From Bacteroides sp. 43_108 (lineage in GTDB: Bacteria; Bacteroidota; Bacteroidia; Bacteroidales; Bacteroidaceae): a stretch of 48,532 bases of DNA. Below are positions 1-8,745 of this stretch, in pieces. How positions within the stretch are numbered: the stretch's first letter is position 1; every line of letters starts with the position of its first letter. The notes under the pieces are model-generated. The model was not told where the DNA came from. It searched no databases and worked only from the letters and a program-made list of their open reading frames with translations. The position numbers were made by a program, and so were the translations under genes. Where the stretch lies: NCBI GenBank assembly GCA_001915545.1, contig MNQS01000012.1, positions 1-48,532 on the forward strand, written 5' to 3'.

Positions 1-427
1 CTGCTTTTTCCTTTGGTCACGCTGATTATCATGGATGTTTTCTTGCAAAAAATGCGCATCAAGAAGAACCGCAAAGTCCTTGTCATCGAGGAAGCATGGC
101 TGCGACATGTAAGTCTTGTATATGATTGTTTAACATTCCATTCCACGCGCTGGAAATAGAACGATTAAACCTGTTGTTTCGTCAACAGTAGCCTATGGGA
201 ACGTGCGATAGTAAGCAATGAGGTCGTGCGATAGCAGAACCAACAATGAAGCCCTTCCGAAAGGAGAAGTCAGAACCGCGAGGGAACGACAACTGCCGTT
301 AGTATCGAGTGGCAGGGGAGCTAGGCTGAATGGTATGAATAACGTAATGTGAACCGTTGATAAACGTCGTAACTTCGAATGAGCTGTTAATGATACTGGG
401 CTCTAACCCAAAAGGGACGCAGTCGGA

Positions 428-450
428 TAACCTTCTTCATGCTAAGGTTA
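428..450 (+). other. EBS1 hairpin of the group II intron
   Basis: TAACCTT (428-434) and AAGGTTA (444-450) form a perfect 7-bp stem with loop CTTCATGCT. The loop bases TCATGCT (437-443) are complementary to AGCATGG (93-99), the last seven bases of the 5' exon, with one G-U pair. This is the expected position and shape for the exon-binding site 1 loop in domain I, and it supports the 99/100 splice boundary independently of the protein frame. Confidence 0.75.
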
Positions 451-729
451 CACGAACATGATGACTGCCGGCGGATAGACGGATTCTAACCCATTCGTTT
501 GTCATATACAAGAAACATGGTAAACCCGTATTTCTCCTGTATAACAGCAGGTAAGCAAACCGTAAGGAAAGCCGAATGAAATGCGGGCAGAGGAATGTGG
601 AAAAAGCGAATGCCATTCTGTAATGGAGCGGATAGAGGTTGAAACATCACCTCACACGAAAGTGGGCTGACTTCCGCAAGGTGACTTTTTACAAGAAACT
701 TTTAGAACTTATTTAAAGGAGAAAAGCAA

Positions 730-2376
730 ATGAACGAAAGTAAGACATCGTGTGCATCTACTGACCAAAAGTGGAGCACTTGGGAAAGCATAGACTGGAA
801 CAAGTGCGAAATAGCGGTTAATAAGCTACAAGCACGTATTGTAAAAGCTCAGAAAGCAGGCAAACACGGCAGGGTGAAAGCTTTGCAGTGGATGCTGACG
901 CATTCGTTTTACGCTAAAGCTTTAGCGGTAAAACGTGTTACATCGAACAGAGGCAGTAAAACTGCGGGTGTTGATAAAGCTGTGTGGGCAACTTCCAACA
1001 GTAAATTCAAGGCCATCAGCGAGCTAAGAAGAAGAGGCTATACCCCTCAACCTCTAAGAAGGATACATATTAAAAAGAGTAACGGGAAGTTGCGTCCATT
1101 AGGGATTCCGACGATGAAAGACAGGGCAATGCAGGCATTGTATCTGCTCGCATTGGAACCTGTGTCAGAAACAACTGCTGACAGCAACTCCTACGGATTC
1201 CGTAAAGAGAGAAGTGCTGGCGATGCAAGAGAACAATGTTTTTGCGTCCTTGCCAAGACAGCTTCTCCCGAATGGATTTTAGAAGGAGACATCAAAGGTT
1301 GTTTTGACCATATCAGTCATGACTGGCTGTTGGAAAATATTCCAATGGATAAAGTCATGCTGAAAAAATGGCTCAAATGCGGTTTCGTTTTCAACAAGGA
1401 ATTATTCCCTACGGAAGAAGGAACTCCACAGGGTGGAATTATCTCGCCAACTCTTGCCAATATGACATTGGACGGTCTGCAAGCAATGCTCGCAGAAAAG
1501 TATTATAGGAAATCCGTTAAGGGACAAGTATATTATCCAAAGGTTCACATGGTTCGATACGCGGATGATTTTATCATTACGGGAAGGACTAGGGAAGCAT
1601 TGGAGGAAATAAAGCCGTTAGTGGAGAACTTCCTTGAAAGTCGGGGACTTACTCTATCAGAAGAAAAGACAAAGATAACCCATATTGAAGAGGGCTTTGA
1701 TTTTCTCGGGTACAATATCCGTAAATACAATGGAATACTTCTAATAAAGCCGTCCAAAAAGAGTCTGAAGGGATTCATGGAGAAAATCAGAGGAATCATT
1801 GATTCCAATAAAGGTAGTAAACAGGAATCTCTTATAAGACTTTTGAATCCGGTAATAGTCGGTTGGGTGAATTACTACAAGAATTGCGTGGCTTCGGACA
1901 CATTCAGAAAAGCTGATTACTTGATATTTGAAAAGCTATGGCAATGGGCCAAGAGACGACATCCCAAGAAAGGTAAATATTGGATTGCCAGCAGATACTT
2001 TACACGAATAAAGAATCGTAACTGGTGCTTTGTGGCGAACTTCAAAAGGGGTAAAGCGGATGATAAGATTGCCCTCAAAAGACTGTACGACACGAAAATC
2101 ACCCGATACGTAAAAGTGAAAGGTGAAGCCAATCCTCTCGACCCTGAATGGAAAGAATATTTTGAAAAGCGCAAGACTTACAAGATGCTCAAGTCGCTTA
2201 ATGGTAGAAAATCATTGCTGTATATGTGGGAAAAACAAAATCATTTATGCCCCATATGCGGAGAACCCATAGACAAAGAACACTCGTGGGGAACTAATGA
2301 AAGAATTGTCAATGGAAAGAAAGTTAATTTCTTGGTACATGACAGTTGCAGAAGAAAAGTCATTCAACTTAAATAG
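730..2376 (+). CDS. ltrA: Group II intron-encoded reverse transcriptase/maturase
   Basis: This LtrA-type protein (548 aa) helps the intron fold and splice, and copies it into DNA at new target sites. The reverse transcriptase fingers-palm region spans about residues 60-340, with the catalytic YADD at 277-280 (MVRYADDFIITGRT) and GTPQGGIISPTLAN before it. The maturase domain X follows (LLNPVIVGWVNYYKN...). The C-terminus carries an HNH-like zinc-binding stretch: CPIC from residue 507, then HDSC ending at C540. The usual central His-His pair of the HNH nuclease is not visible, so second-strand cleavage may be impaired. The ATG is preceded by AAAGGAG, a better ribosome-binding site than most genes here have. 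Length is in the normal range for the family. It is expressed from within the intron, probably by traG read-through. Confidence 0.95.
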   Translation: MNESKTSCASTDQKWSTWESIDWNKCEIAVNKLQARIVKAQKAGKHGRVKALQWMLTHSFYAKALAVKRVTSNRGSKTAGVDKAVWATSNSKFKAISELRRRGYTPQPLRRIHIKKSNGKLRPLGIPTMKDRAMQALYLLALEPVSETTADSNSYGFRKERSAGDAREQCFCVLAKTASPEWILEGDIKGCFDHISHDWLLENIPMDKVMLKKWLKCGFVFNKELFPTEEGTPQGGIISPTLANMTLDGLQAMLAEKYYRKSVKGQVYYPKVHMVRYADDFIITGRTREALEEIKPLVENFLESRGLTLSEEKTKITHIEEGFDFLGYNIRKYNGILLIKPSKKSLKGFMEKIRGIIDSNKGSKQESLIRLLNPVIVGWVNYYKNCVASDTFRKADYLIFEKLWQWAKRRHPKKGKYWIASRYFTRIKNRNWCFVANFKRGKADDKIALKRLYDTKITRYVKVKGEANPLDPEWKEYFEKRKTYKMLKSLNGRKSLLYMWEKQNHLCPICGEPIDKEHSWGTNERIVNGKKVNFLVHDSCRRKVIQLK

Positions 2377-2423
2377 ATGTAACAATGAGCTGGTTTCTAT
2401 TAGATAGAAATTTAAAGTTGCTT

Positions 2424-2457
2424 GAGCCGTATGATTGGAAACTTTCACGTACGGTTC
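2424..2457 (+). ncRNA. Domain V catalytic hairpin of the group II intron
   Basis: This is a 34-nt hairpin starting GAGCCGTATG, with a GAAA tetraloop and ending TACGGTTC. It matches the universal domain V layout with the catalytic AGC triad in the first strand. Domain VI, with the branch-point adenosine expected in the strand near GACCTAC, follows from 2458 to 2498. Domain V is intact, so loss of catalysis is not obvious from this element. Confidence 0.9.
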
Positions 2458-3020
2458 TTAGGGGGGAAAGGGGCAGTAATGCCCCCGACCTACCCGGCAA
2501 AGCCATCGCCAGCCCGCTGATGGCGGAGTACATCAAATTTATGTACAAAACAGCGCGTAAATTCTGGGCCAGTGTGGGCGTGGTGACACAGGAAATACAT
2601 CATCAATAACTCGGATGTGGTGATGCTGCTTGACCAGAGCAAATTCAAGGAACGTTTCGACACCATCAAGACGATTCTTGGCCTAACGGACGTGGACTGT
2701 AAGAAAATTTTCACCATTAACCGCCTTGAAAACAAGGAAGGACGCAGCTTCTTCCGCGAGGTGTTTATCCGTCGGGGCACGACCAGCGGTGTTTATGGCG
2801 TGGAAGAACCGCGCGAGTGCTACATGACTTACACGACCGAACGAGCGGAGAAAGAGGCTCTGAAGCTTTACAAGCGCGAGTTACAATGCAGCCACCAAGA
2901 GGCTATCGAGGCATATTGCCGCGACTGGAATACCAGCGGTATCGGCAAGGCATTGCCGTTTGCGCAGAAAGTTAATGAAGCGGGATGTGTACTGAACTTA
3001 ACCACTAAAATAACATCATA

Positions 3021-3659
3021 ATGAAAACGAAAAGGATTTTAATCACCCTGTCACTGGGCTACGGGATAAATATGATGGGGCTTGAAAGCAGCTTGACGCG
3101 CGAACAAATCTCTGTCAGCAATCCGGAACTCACTGTTTTGTCCCTCCGGGAGTTTTGTATGCTGTCCAAGGAGAACCTGCTCCGCATGGATGACATGACA
3201 CCGGACAAAGTAGCCGCCATCGAACGATTGTTGGCAGAGTATTCCCTTCGGTTGGGTATGTCCGATGTAGAACTGGAAGCGTATTTGAACCGGTATTATG
3301 AAGAAAACCCCAAAGAAAAGGAGTTTTACGATATGTGCGACAGGCTATGTAACAGCAAACCTGTCTTCGATGAAAACAGGTTTCGAGAAGAACTATTCAG
3401 GGAACTGAACAGTAGTCCGATGAGTGAAAAAAGACTAAGTGACTTGGGATGGCTACGTTATCAGACCGTGCGCGAAACTTATCTAAACCAGCCTTTCTTT
3501 TTGAGATGGTTCGGCTCCCAAGAAGCCCGGATCAAAAGGGCCATCAAGGATACTACCATCATACATGATATGTTCTGCCGACTTGTCACGGAGAATTGTA
3601 TCGAATCTGAACGGTGGTATTTCAATCACAAGGAACCGGAATACATAAAAGAGGTCTGA
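3021..3659 (+). CDS. Conserved transfer-region protein with alpha-CTD-like helical segment
   Basis: This 212-aa protein's start codon shares one base with the traG stop, so it is probably translationally coupled to traG. I do not recognise a named family. Residues about 30-80 (ELTVLSLREFCMLSKENLL...MTPDKVAAIERLLAEYSLRLGM) resemble the helix-hairpin-helix of the RNA polymerase alpha C-terminal domain, a DNA- or protein-binding fold. The remainder is charged and helical, with two cysteines in YDMCDRLC. No signal peptide follows the short hydrophobic start (ILITLSLGYGI), so I infer a cytoplasmic protein. Position suggests an accessory role in transfer or DNA processing. The gene is certain; the function is not. 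Confidence 0.7.
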   Translation: MKTKRILITLSLGYGINMMGLESSLTREQISVSNPELTVLSLREFCMLSKENLLRMDDMTPDKVAAIERLLAEYSLRLGMSDVELEAYLNRYYEENPKEKEFYDMCDRLCNSKPVFDENRFREELFRELNSSPMSEKRLSDLGWLRYQTVRETYLNQPFFLRWFGSQEARIKRAIKDTTIIHDMFCRLVTENCIESERWYFNHKEPEYIKEV

Positions 3660-3663
3660 AACG

Positions 3664-6195
3664 ATGAAACGGCTGTTTATCTTTTGGGTTATCCTATTGC
3701 CTGCCCTGACACAGCACGTTCACGCACAATATTACAGCGTGAACTATGACGCTCGTACCGTGGCGGCCATGGCCGCCGCATTCGGCACGGAGGCAGTAGC
3801 CGAAAGCTACTACCGCGAGCAGGTGGATGATATTCTGAAACACTATACGGCGGCAGAAGTGGCGGCAGCAGGGATATTTTCTTCCAAATTTTTGGAACAC
3901 AAGGCTCTGTCCGACCTTGGCATCTGGTGCAGCAGCACGGAAAATTACTACTATCGTCGAATTTACCACATGGTGGCAGAAAAAATCATGCCGAAAATAT
4001 GGGTGGTGGCGAAGCTGATGCTGCGCTCACCACAAACAGCAATCCACTGGGGCAGCTACCTGATGAAAGTGTGCGACGATACGAAGAGCCTGTGTATGCA
4101 GTTCGAAAGTGTGGTGACAAACAGCACGCTGTCGTTCTCGGACATCGCTTTTCTGGAAATTGACCGCGACATTGCCACCTTGCTGAACCTCGCAGAACTG
4201 GGCGGTACCGATTGGCAACGGATGTTGGACAACTTTACCAAAGTGCCGGGCAATTTCACGATTGAGAACTTAAAGGGCGACATTGACAACCTTTATAACA
4301 TGGGCGTAGGGCTGGCAACATCAGGTATGGAGAACCTCGGTGACGCTCTACTGCAAAGTAGTGCGTTCCATGACCTGTTGGGTGGCAAAGTCAATGAAAT
4401 CGGCAACCTGTATGAACACTACGGTACTCTCTTCGAGCAGGCGGAACATGACATCGGCAGTCTGTTAATCGACATGGTGGGCGGTCAGGATAGCGTGGCC
4501 GCATTGTTCAATTTCAGCAACTACGACCTCACATCGTGGATGACCGACTATATGGACAATGCTGTCGGGAACTATTACACGCAACGGTGGTATATCGCAC
4601 AGCGTGATCAAGGAAGCATTTCTCTATGCGACTACTACCCACCGACAGACGACAACATCATATTGAACGGGGGCGCATGGACACGCTTTAACACGAGTGA
4701 TCCGGGATTTTATCCGAACGCTTCGCAACGGGAGCAGGCCCTCGCCAATTCAGAACGGTATGCCGGATGGTCAAGAAGCCGAGTGCAACAGCTCAACAAT
4801 AGCAACGATGGCTACACCTATACTATCAATACCCGACAACAGGTCTATATCATCAGTAAGGGTAACAAGCAGACAAAGAAGGCATACGCCTACGAGATAC
4901 ACGTGACACAGAGTTGGAATCGGACGGAGGTGGTCTATGAGGATGTCTTCGATTCCTATTCGATGGATTTGAATACGTTCAAAGCGCAGCTCAATGCCCG
5001 CCTCTCGGAGTTCAATGACAACGAGGAAGGCTATGTCTATTACATAGCATCCGATGCACGGAACTATTATCAGGCGACGGACGCCGCAAAATTGCAGGGA
5101 TGCGAAAGCGTGACCATCAGTGTAACCTGTTCAGACGGGGCGACGCTGGGGCAAGGCTCGACACAATACAAGTGTCGCAAGTGTGGCGGCTCACTGGATG
5201 CCCACTCCAAAGAGTGTGTCATGCAGACCTCGGTAACGGAGAACGAACTGGACCTTTCAGAACTGGACGCACTGATACGGGAAGCGGACAATCAAGTCGC
5301 CGTTCTTCAATCTCAGATTAGTGCCTTGGAAAAGGAAAACGCCGACCTTCTGAAAAAAATTGCCGAGGCGAGCGTGGAAGACGCAGCAGCTTACCGGCAA
5401 CAATATAACTCCAACCGGACACGTATCGAGGAACTGAAAAGCGAACTTGCCGAGTGGCAACAAAAACAGAAGGAGTACGCAGATGCGAAGCAGGAAGCGG
5501 AAGCAGAGAACGATGTGCCGACAGATGATTACTACCGCCTACCGGCTATCATGCAGGATTGCAAGACAGCCTATAGCCTCACTTGGCAGGACGGAGGTAC
5601 ATGGAGCGGCTATACGTTCGTCCGTAAGGCGACGATGCCGAACATCAATGGTATCATTACGTTCCGTGCGACTATTTCTATCGCACGGAAGCCGAAATAC
5701 TTTCTGGGCATCAAGATTCACCGTGCCATTATCCAAATCAGTTGGGAATTGACTTCGGCATACACAGACACGCACGTTGCCGATGTACTGACACTCGATC
5801 CGAACCTGCCGAACGAGGAAAAGACTAAAATCGTGAATAATCGCATATCGGAAATCGCACGGGAATATCCCAACTGTAAAATCACTACCGAGTATGCCCG
5901 TACAGAACCTATGGAAGAAGTACCGAACAGCGACGTGTACCACCTGCTTTGGTCAAGTGACCGCCTCGAAATCGCACGAGAAGTGGATTCACGTATCACG
6001 AAAATATACGCCGACCTCGTATCCTTGGAGAAGATGATGCACTACAAGCGGAACATCATCGACGTACTGAAGGATGTGCTACCGGAACTCGATACGGACG
6101 AGGGTCGTAGGCTGACACTCGTGGAAGAGTGCCATGACCGCTGGGTAGAAAACGCACGGACATCCCGAAGTGGCAGAAAGGAGGTACGGCCATGA
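3664..6195 (+). CDS. Large secreted conjugation-operon protein with coiled coil and zinc-ribbon-like cysteines
   Basis: This 843-aa protein begins with a clear signal peptide (MKRLFIFWVILLPALTQHVHAQ), so it is exported to the periplasm or cell surface. The N-terminal third (to about residue 280) is helical and Ala/Leu-rich. A central Tyr/Asn-rich region follows, then a four-cysteine group CRKCG...KEC with an earlier Cys near residues 480-520, resembling a small zinc ribbon. A coiled coil of about 80 residues follows (ALIREADNQVAVLQSQ through EWQQKQKEYADAKQEAE), then a C-terminal globular part. It starts 5 bases after the preceding gene and overlaps the next by 4 bases (ATGA), so it belongs to the operon. 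It sits where the TraH/TraI genes lie in CTnDOT-type elements. I infer a structural part of the mating apparatus, and give no family name. Confidence 0.75.
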   Translation: MKRLFIFWVILLPALTQHVHAQYYSVNYDARTVAAMAAAFGTEAVAESYYREQVDDILKHYTAAEVAAAGIFSSKFLEHKALSDLGIWCSSTENYYYRRIYHMVAEKIMPKIWVVAKLMLRSPQTAIHWGSYLMKVCDDTKSLCMQFESVVTNSTLSFSDIAFLEIDRDIATLLNLAELGGTDWQRMLDNFTKVPGNFTIENLKGDIDNLYNMGVGLATSGMENLGDALLQSSAFHDLLGGKVNEIGNLYEHYGTLFEQAEHDIGSLLIDMVGGQDSVAALFNFSNYDLTSWMTDYMDNAVGNYYTQRWYIAQRDQGSISLCDYYPPTDDNIILNGGAWTRFNTSDPGFYPNASQREQALANSERYAGWSRSRVQQLNNSNDGYTYTINTRQQVYIISKGNKQTKKAYAYEIHVTQSWNRTEVVYEDVFDSYSMDLNTFKAQLNARLSEFNDNEEGYVYYIASDARNYYQATDAAKLQGCESVTISVTCSDGATLGQGSTQYKCRKCGGSLDAHSKECVMQTSVTENELDLSELDALIREADNQVAVLQSQISALEKENADLLKKIAEASVEDAAAYRQQYNSNRTRIEELKSELAEWQQKQKEYADAKQEAEAENDVPTDDYYRLPAIMQDCKTAYSLTWQDGGTWSGYTFVRKATMPNINGIITFRATISIARKPKYFLGIKIHRAIIQISWELTSAYTDTHVADVLTLDPNLPNEEKTKIVNNRISEIAREYPNCKITTEYARTEPMEEVPNSDVYHLLWSSDRLEIAREVDSRITKIYADLVSLEKMMHYKRNIIDVLKDVLPELDTDEGRRLTLVEECHDRWVENARTSRSGRKEVRP

Positions 6196-6917
6196 AACGC
6201 ACTATACTGATAGCCATTACGTTGCTTGCGCTACTACCCGATGTCGCCAAGGGCCAATGGACATTCGATATCGTGTCGGTGGAAGCGTACATAAATGACC
6301 ACAAAAAACAACGCAGCCTGTTGCTGGCCCGAAGCACGCTGGAATACAGCAACCAACTGCTGCATGAGTACAGCCGTGAGGAGACGGGCAAATACAAGGA
6401 AGTAAATATCGACCTTGACCGCTATACCCGTGCCTTTGATGTCATCGACGTGATGTACCAATCCCTGCGGACGGTGCTGAACGTGAAGGATACCTACAGC
6501 TCGGTAAGTGACCGTATCGGTGACTATAAGACCATGCTGGAGGCTTTCCATGAGAAAATCCTGAAACATGGGAACATCGAGCCGTCAGACGCACTGATAC
6601 TGACTATCAATGAAAAAGCAATACGGGACATCGCCAACGAGGGAGAACACCTCTATAAGTCGGTGAGCGACCTCGTGCTGTATGCCACGGGCGCAGCGGC
6701 CTGCTCGACCAGCGACCTGCTGATGGTACTGGAGTCCGTGAACAAGTCGCTGGACAGCATTGAGCAACACTTGAACCGGGCATACATCGAGACATGGAGA
6801 TACATACAGGTACGTATCGGCTACTGGAAATCGAAGATTTACCGGGAACGTACCAAACGGGAAATTATTGACGGTGCTTTCGGACGATGGCGCAATGCGG
6901 GACGACTGGATTATTGA
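6192..6917 (+). CDS. Secreted helical protein at the TraI position
   Basis: The product is 241 aa with a signal peptide (MKRTILIAITLLALLPDVAKGQ). The rest is almost wholly alpha-helical with heptad-like spacing and a conserved-looking tail (YWKSKIYRERTKREIIDGAFGRW). The ATG overlaps the previous stop (ATGA). In CTnDOT-like operons a secreted helical protein of about this size, TraI, precedes TraJ and is a VirB5-like periplasmic component. I infer an analogous role here from position, size and topology only, as I could not match residues with confidence. The 204 bp after it, up to the methyltransferase, contains no convincing gene. Confidence 0.7.
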   Translation: MKRTILIAITLLALLPDVAKGQWTFDIVSVEAYINDHKKQRSLLLARSTLEYSNQLLHEYSREETGKYKEVNIDLDRYTRAFDVIDVMYQSLRTVLNVKDTYSSVSDRIGDYKTMLEAFHEKILKHGNIEPSDALILTINEKAIRDIANEGEHLYKSVSDLVLYATGAAACSTSDLLMVLESVNKSLDSIEQHLNRAYIETWRYIQVRIGYWKSKIYRERTKREIIDGAFGRWRNAGRLDY

Positions 6918-7121
6918 CGGTAAAAGAGGAAGGAGGTAAATAATGCCACAAGTTAGATTATGACTTCTATGTACCGAAATTGATAAGGAATATCTTAAAA
7001 CGCAGGAAAAGCGTTTCGTCCTGAATGTTCGGAGAAGTACAAACAGAGAAAGAAACTTTAAGTACAAACAAGTCTATCTGGCCTATAACCAAGAGGCAAA
7101 TGGACATTAATAAAAGATGTA

Positions 7122-7892
7122 ATGAAAAAGATCGTTTTTGAAAAAGACATTACGCTATATAAAGCCGATTGCCTTGAAGTAATGCCTCTTCTCCCAGAAT
7201 CAAGTATTGATTTAGTTCTATGCGACCCACCTTTTGGAATTACAGCCTCGCAATGGGATAAGATAATACCATTCTCGAAAATGTGGGAGGAGATTAGAAG
7301 AGTGAGAAAGGATAATGCGCCTACGGCTTTATTTGGCAGCGAACCGTTCAGCAGCCTTTTACGCTGTGGCAATTTAGCCGAATTTAAATATGACTGGGTA
7401 TGGGAAAAGTCAAAAGCAAGCAATTTCCTTCTTGCTAAAAAGCAACCTCTAAAAGCGCATGAGCTAATCAGTATCTTTTGTAACGGCAGAACTCCTTATT
7501 ATCCAATCATGGAGGAAGGTGAGCCTTATGAGAATCGTACAAAGAGAGGAAGTAACTGGACAGGAGTAAACAAGGTACCAAATCCTACATTCAGAAATGA
7601 AAACAAAGGAACGAGATACCCACGAAGTGTGAAATATTTTAAAACTGCGGAATCAGAGGGCAAAACGATTCATGTTAATCAAAAACCAGTCGCATTGTTG
7701 AAATATCTGATAAAAACATACACGAAAGAGGGTGACACAGTCCTTGATTTTGCCTCTGGAAGCATGAGCACTGCAATCGCCTGTATTCATACGAATAGAA
7801 AATGTATTTGTATTGAAAAGGATGATATGCACTTCTTGCGGGGAGAGGAAAGGATTAGAAATGAATATAATATAAAAAGAAATGTGGAATAA
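7122..7892 (+). CDS. DNA N6-adenine/N4-cytosine methyltransferase
   Basis: The product is a 256-aa solitary DNA methylase that would transfer a methyl group from S-adenosylmethionine to an exocyclic amine in DNA. The catalytic motif DPPF is at residues 35-38 (LVLCDPPFGI), and the SAM-binding motif DFASGS is at 209-214, near the C-terminus. That order (catalytic motif first, SAM motif last) marks the beta group. HVNQKPVALLKYLI before the SAM motif is typical of this family. No restriction endonuclease gene is adjacent, so protection of the element from host restriction or epigenetic control is the likely role. It lies between two secreted-protein genes, has its own 5' gap and is visibly richer in A/T than its neighbours, which suggests later insertion into the operon. 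Recognition sequence cannot be read. Confidence 0.9.
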   Translation: MKKIVFEKDITLYKADCLEVMPLLPESSIDLVLCDPPFGITASQWDKIIPFSKMWEEIRRVRKDNAPTALFGSEPFSSLLRCGNLAEFKYDWVWEKSKASNFLLAKKQPLKAHELISIFCNGRTPYYPIMEEGEPYENRTKRGSNWTGVNKVPNPTFRNENKGTRYPRSVKYFKTAESEGKTIHVNQKPVALLKYLIKTYTKEGDTVLDFASGSMSTAIACIHTNRKCICIEKDDMHFLRGEERIRNEYNIKRNVE

Positions 7893-7960
7893 TCCTGGTG
7901 ATTAACTGATTGAAGCACATTGAGTATTGAAAGATTAATAACAAATAACCGAAAGTAAAT

Positions 7961-8731
7961 ATGGACAGAATACTCTTACTCGTGACGGTTACAATAATTG
8001 CAACCACGGCGGCAAAGGCACAATCCGTGACCTATAACCACGATTCGCCGAAACAAAACCAAGTAACAGTAATGGAAACCGGTACGGGAGCACTCTCGCC
8101 CGACCTCTACTATTCCATACTGCACAACAAGTATAAAAAGTCGGCAGCAGTCAAGAACAAACTGTCGTTCCGCACACTGGCGGGCGTCAACCTATACAAC
8201 CAAACGGACGAAGCTGAAGCCATCGACTCGGCATTGGTGAGCCGGGCAAAGATAGAAGCCTTGAACGTGGCTGACCGTCAAGCGGACATCGCATGGGTCG
8301 CTGAAGGCGATAAGGTCAACGGACAGATGGTACGGCTCAAACGAAACATAGACCGCATCTTGCCTGTCGGGGGGACACCGGAGGATAAAGACAGATGGAC
8401 GGAATATTACCATATCTACCAGTGCGCCATTGATGCAACGAAAGATGCCTATATGCCCAACGCACAGCGGAAGAAAGAGTATCTGCGCATCTACGAGGAT
8501 ATAACTCGACAGAACGAAATCCTTGTCGGCTACCTTGCCAAACGGCAGAATACTACGATAACAAGTACGCTACTGAACGCTACCGCTGACCGTACTCTGG
8601 ATAAGGAGAGTATTGTCCGCGATGCGGTGAACCGATGGCACGAATCGCGCTTTGCCGTGCGCGGCCCGCAATCAGGCAATAACACGGGCGGCAGCGGCAA
8701 CGGAGATGAAACAGTAAACAAAGGGAACTGA
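7961..8731 (+). CDS. Secreted conjugation-operon protein, unnamed
   Basis: This 256-aa protein has a signal peptide ending near AKAQ (MDRILLLVTVTIIATTAAKA). The mature part is helical and polar (LYNQTDEAEAIDSALVSRAKIEALNVADRQADIAWV), and the tail is a low-complexity Gly/Asn stretch (GNNTGGSGNGD). It lies directly before traJ, 14 bp away, in the same direction, so it is probably a periplasmic component of the mating pore. I do not assign it to a named Tra family. The high G+C and codon use agree with the neighbouring tra genes rather than with the methyltransferase before it. Confidence 0.75.
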   Translation: MDRILLLVTVTIIATTAAKAQSVTYNHDSPKQNQVTVMETGTGALSPDLYYSILHNKYKKSAAVKNKLSFRTLAGVNLYNQTDEAEAIDSALVSRAKIEALNVADRQADIAWVAEGDKVNGQMVRLKRNIDRILPVGGTPEDKDRWTEYYHIYQCAIDATKDAYMPNAQRKKEYLRIYEDITRQNEILVGYLAKRQNTTITSTLLNATADRTLDKESIVRDAVNRWHESRFAVRGPQSGNNTGGSGNGDETVNKGN

Positions 8732-8745
8732 AAAAACAAAAACGT

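Larger units (their letters stand above)
100..2498 (+). mobile_element. Group II intron with encoded reverse transcriptase
   Basis: This is a self-splicing retroelement: a structured RNA (100-729), an intron-encoded protein (730-2376), then domains V and VI (2424-2498). Three things fix the ends. Removing exactly this interval restores the TraG frame. The 5' end reads CTGCGAC, one base from the GUGYG consensus, and the 3' end is CCTACCCGGC. Third, a hairpin loop at 435-443 contains TCATGC (437-442), which pairs with GCATGG (94-99) of the 5' exon as EBS1-IBS1; T436 could also pair with the first base of the 3' exon (A2499). The first base is C rather than G and the penultimate base is G rather than A, which is unusual. 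The intron lies on the coding strand of traG, as needed for splicing. Its exact class was not determined. Confidence 0.92.
1..3021 (+). pseudogene. traG: traG, VirB4-like conjugation ATPase, interrupted by an intron and frameshifted
   Basis: TraG is the VirB4-type ATPase that powers the Bacteroides conjugation channel at the inner membrane. Only its 3' part is in the window. Bases 1-99 encode the Walker B strand ending in VLVIEEAW, and the reading frame resumes at 2499 with KAIASPLMAEYIKFMYKTAR. Removing 100-2498 joins EEAW to KAIAS in frame, which is the family sequence as I remember it. A second lesion follows: after GVVTQEI the frame runs into a stop at 2607-2609, while the rest of the protein (NSDVVMLLDQSKF onward) continues in another frame to the stop at 3019-3021. 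The missing piece matches about 35 bases encoding roughly DIIGSEIVKEAI in relatives (from memory). Spliced mRNA would therefore still give a truncated protein. The stop shares one base with the next start codon. A sequencing or assembly error at about 2597 is the main alternative. Confidence 0.85.

Noticed and set aside
201..230. GTGCG at 201 and 225 as the intron 5' end
   Set aside because: Splicing there would not restore TraG, and the exon before would lack the EBS1-complementary bases. Position 100 satisfies frame and pairing.
2385..2609. A 74-aa plus-strand frame as its own gene
   Set aside because: It begins in intron domains V/VI and is then plain traG 3' exon; it is a piece of the broken traG.
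2617..3021. Independent 134-aa gene
   Set aside because: It is the frameshifted C-terminal part of TraG with a GTG pseudo-start and no upstream signals.
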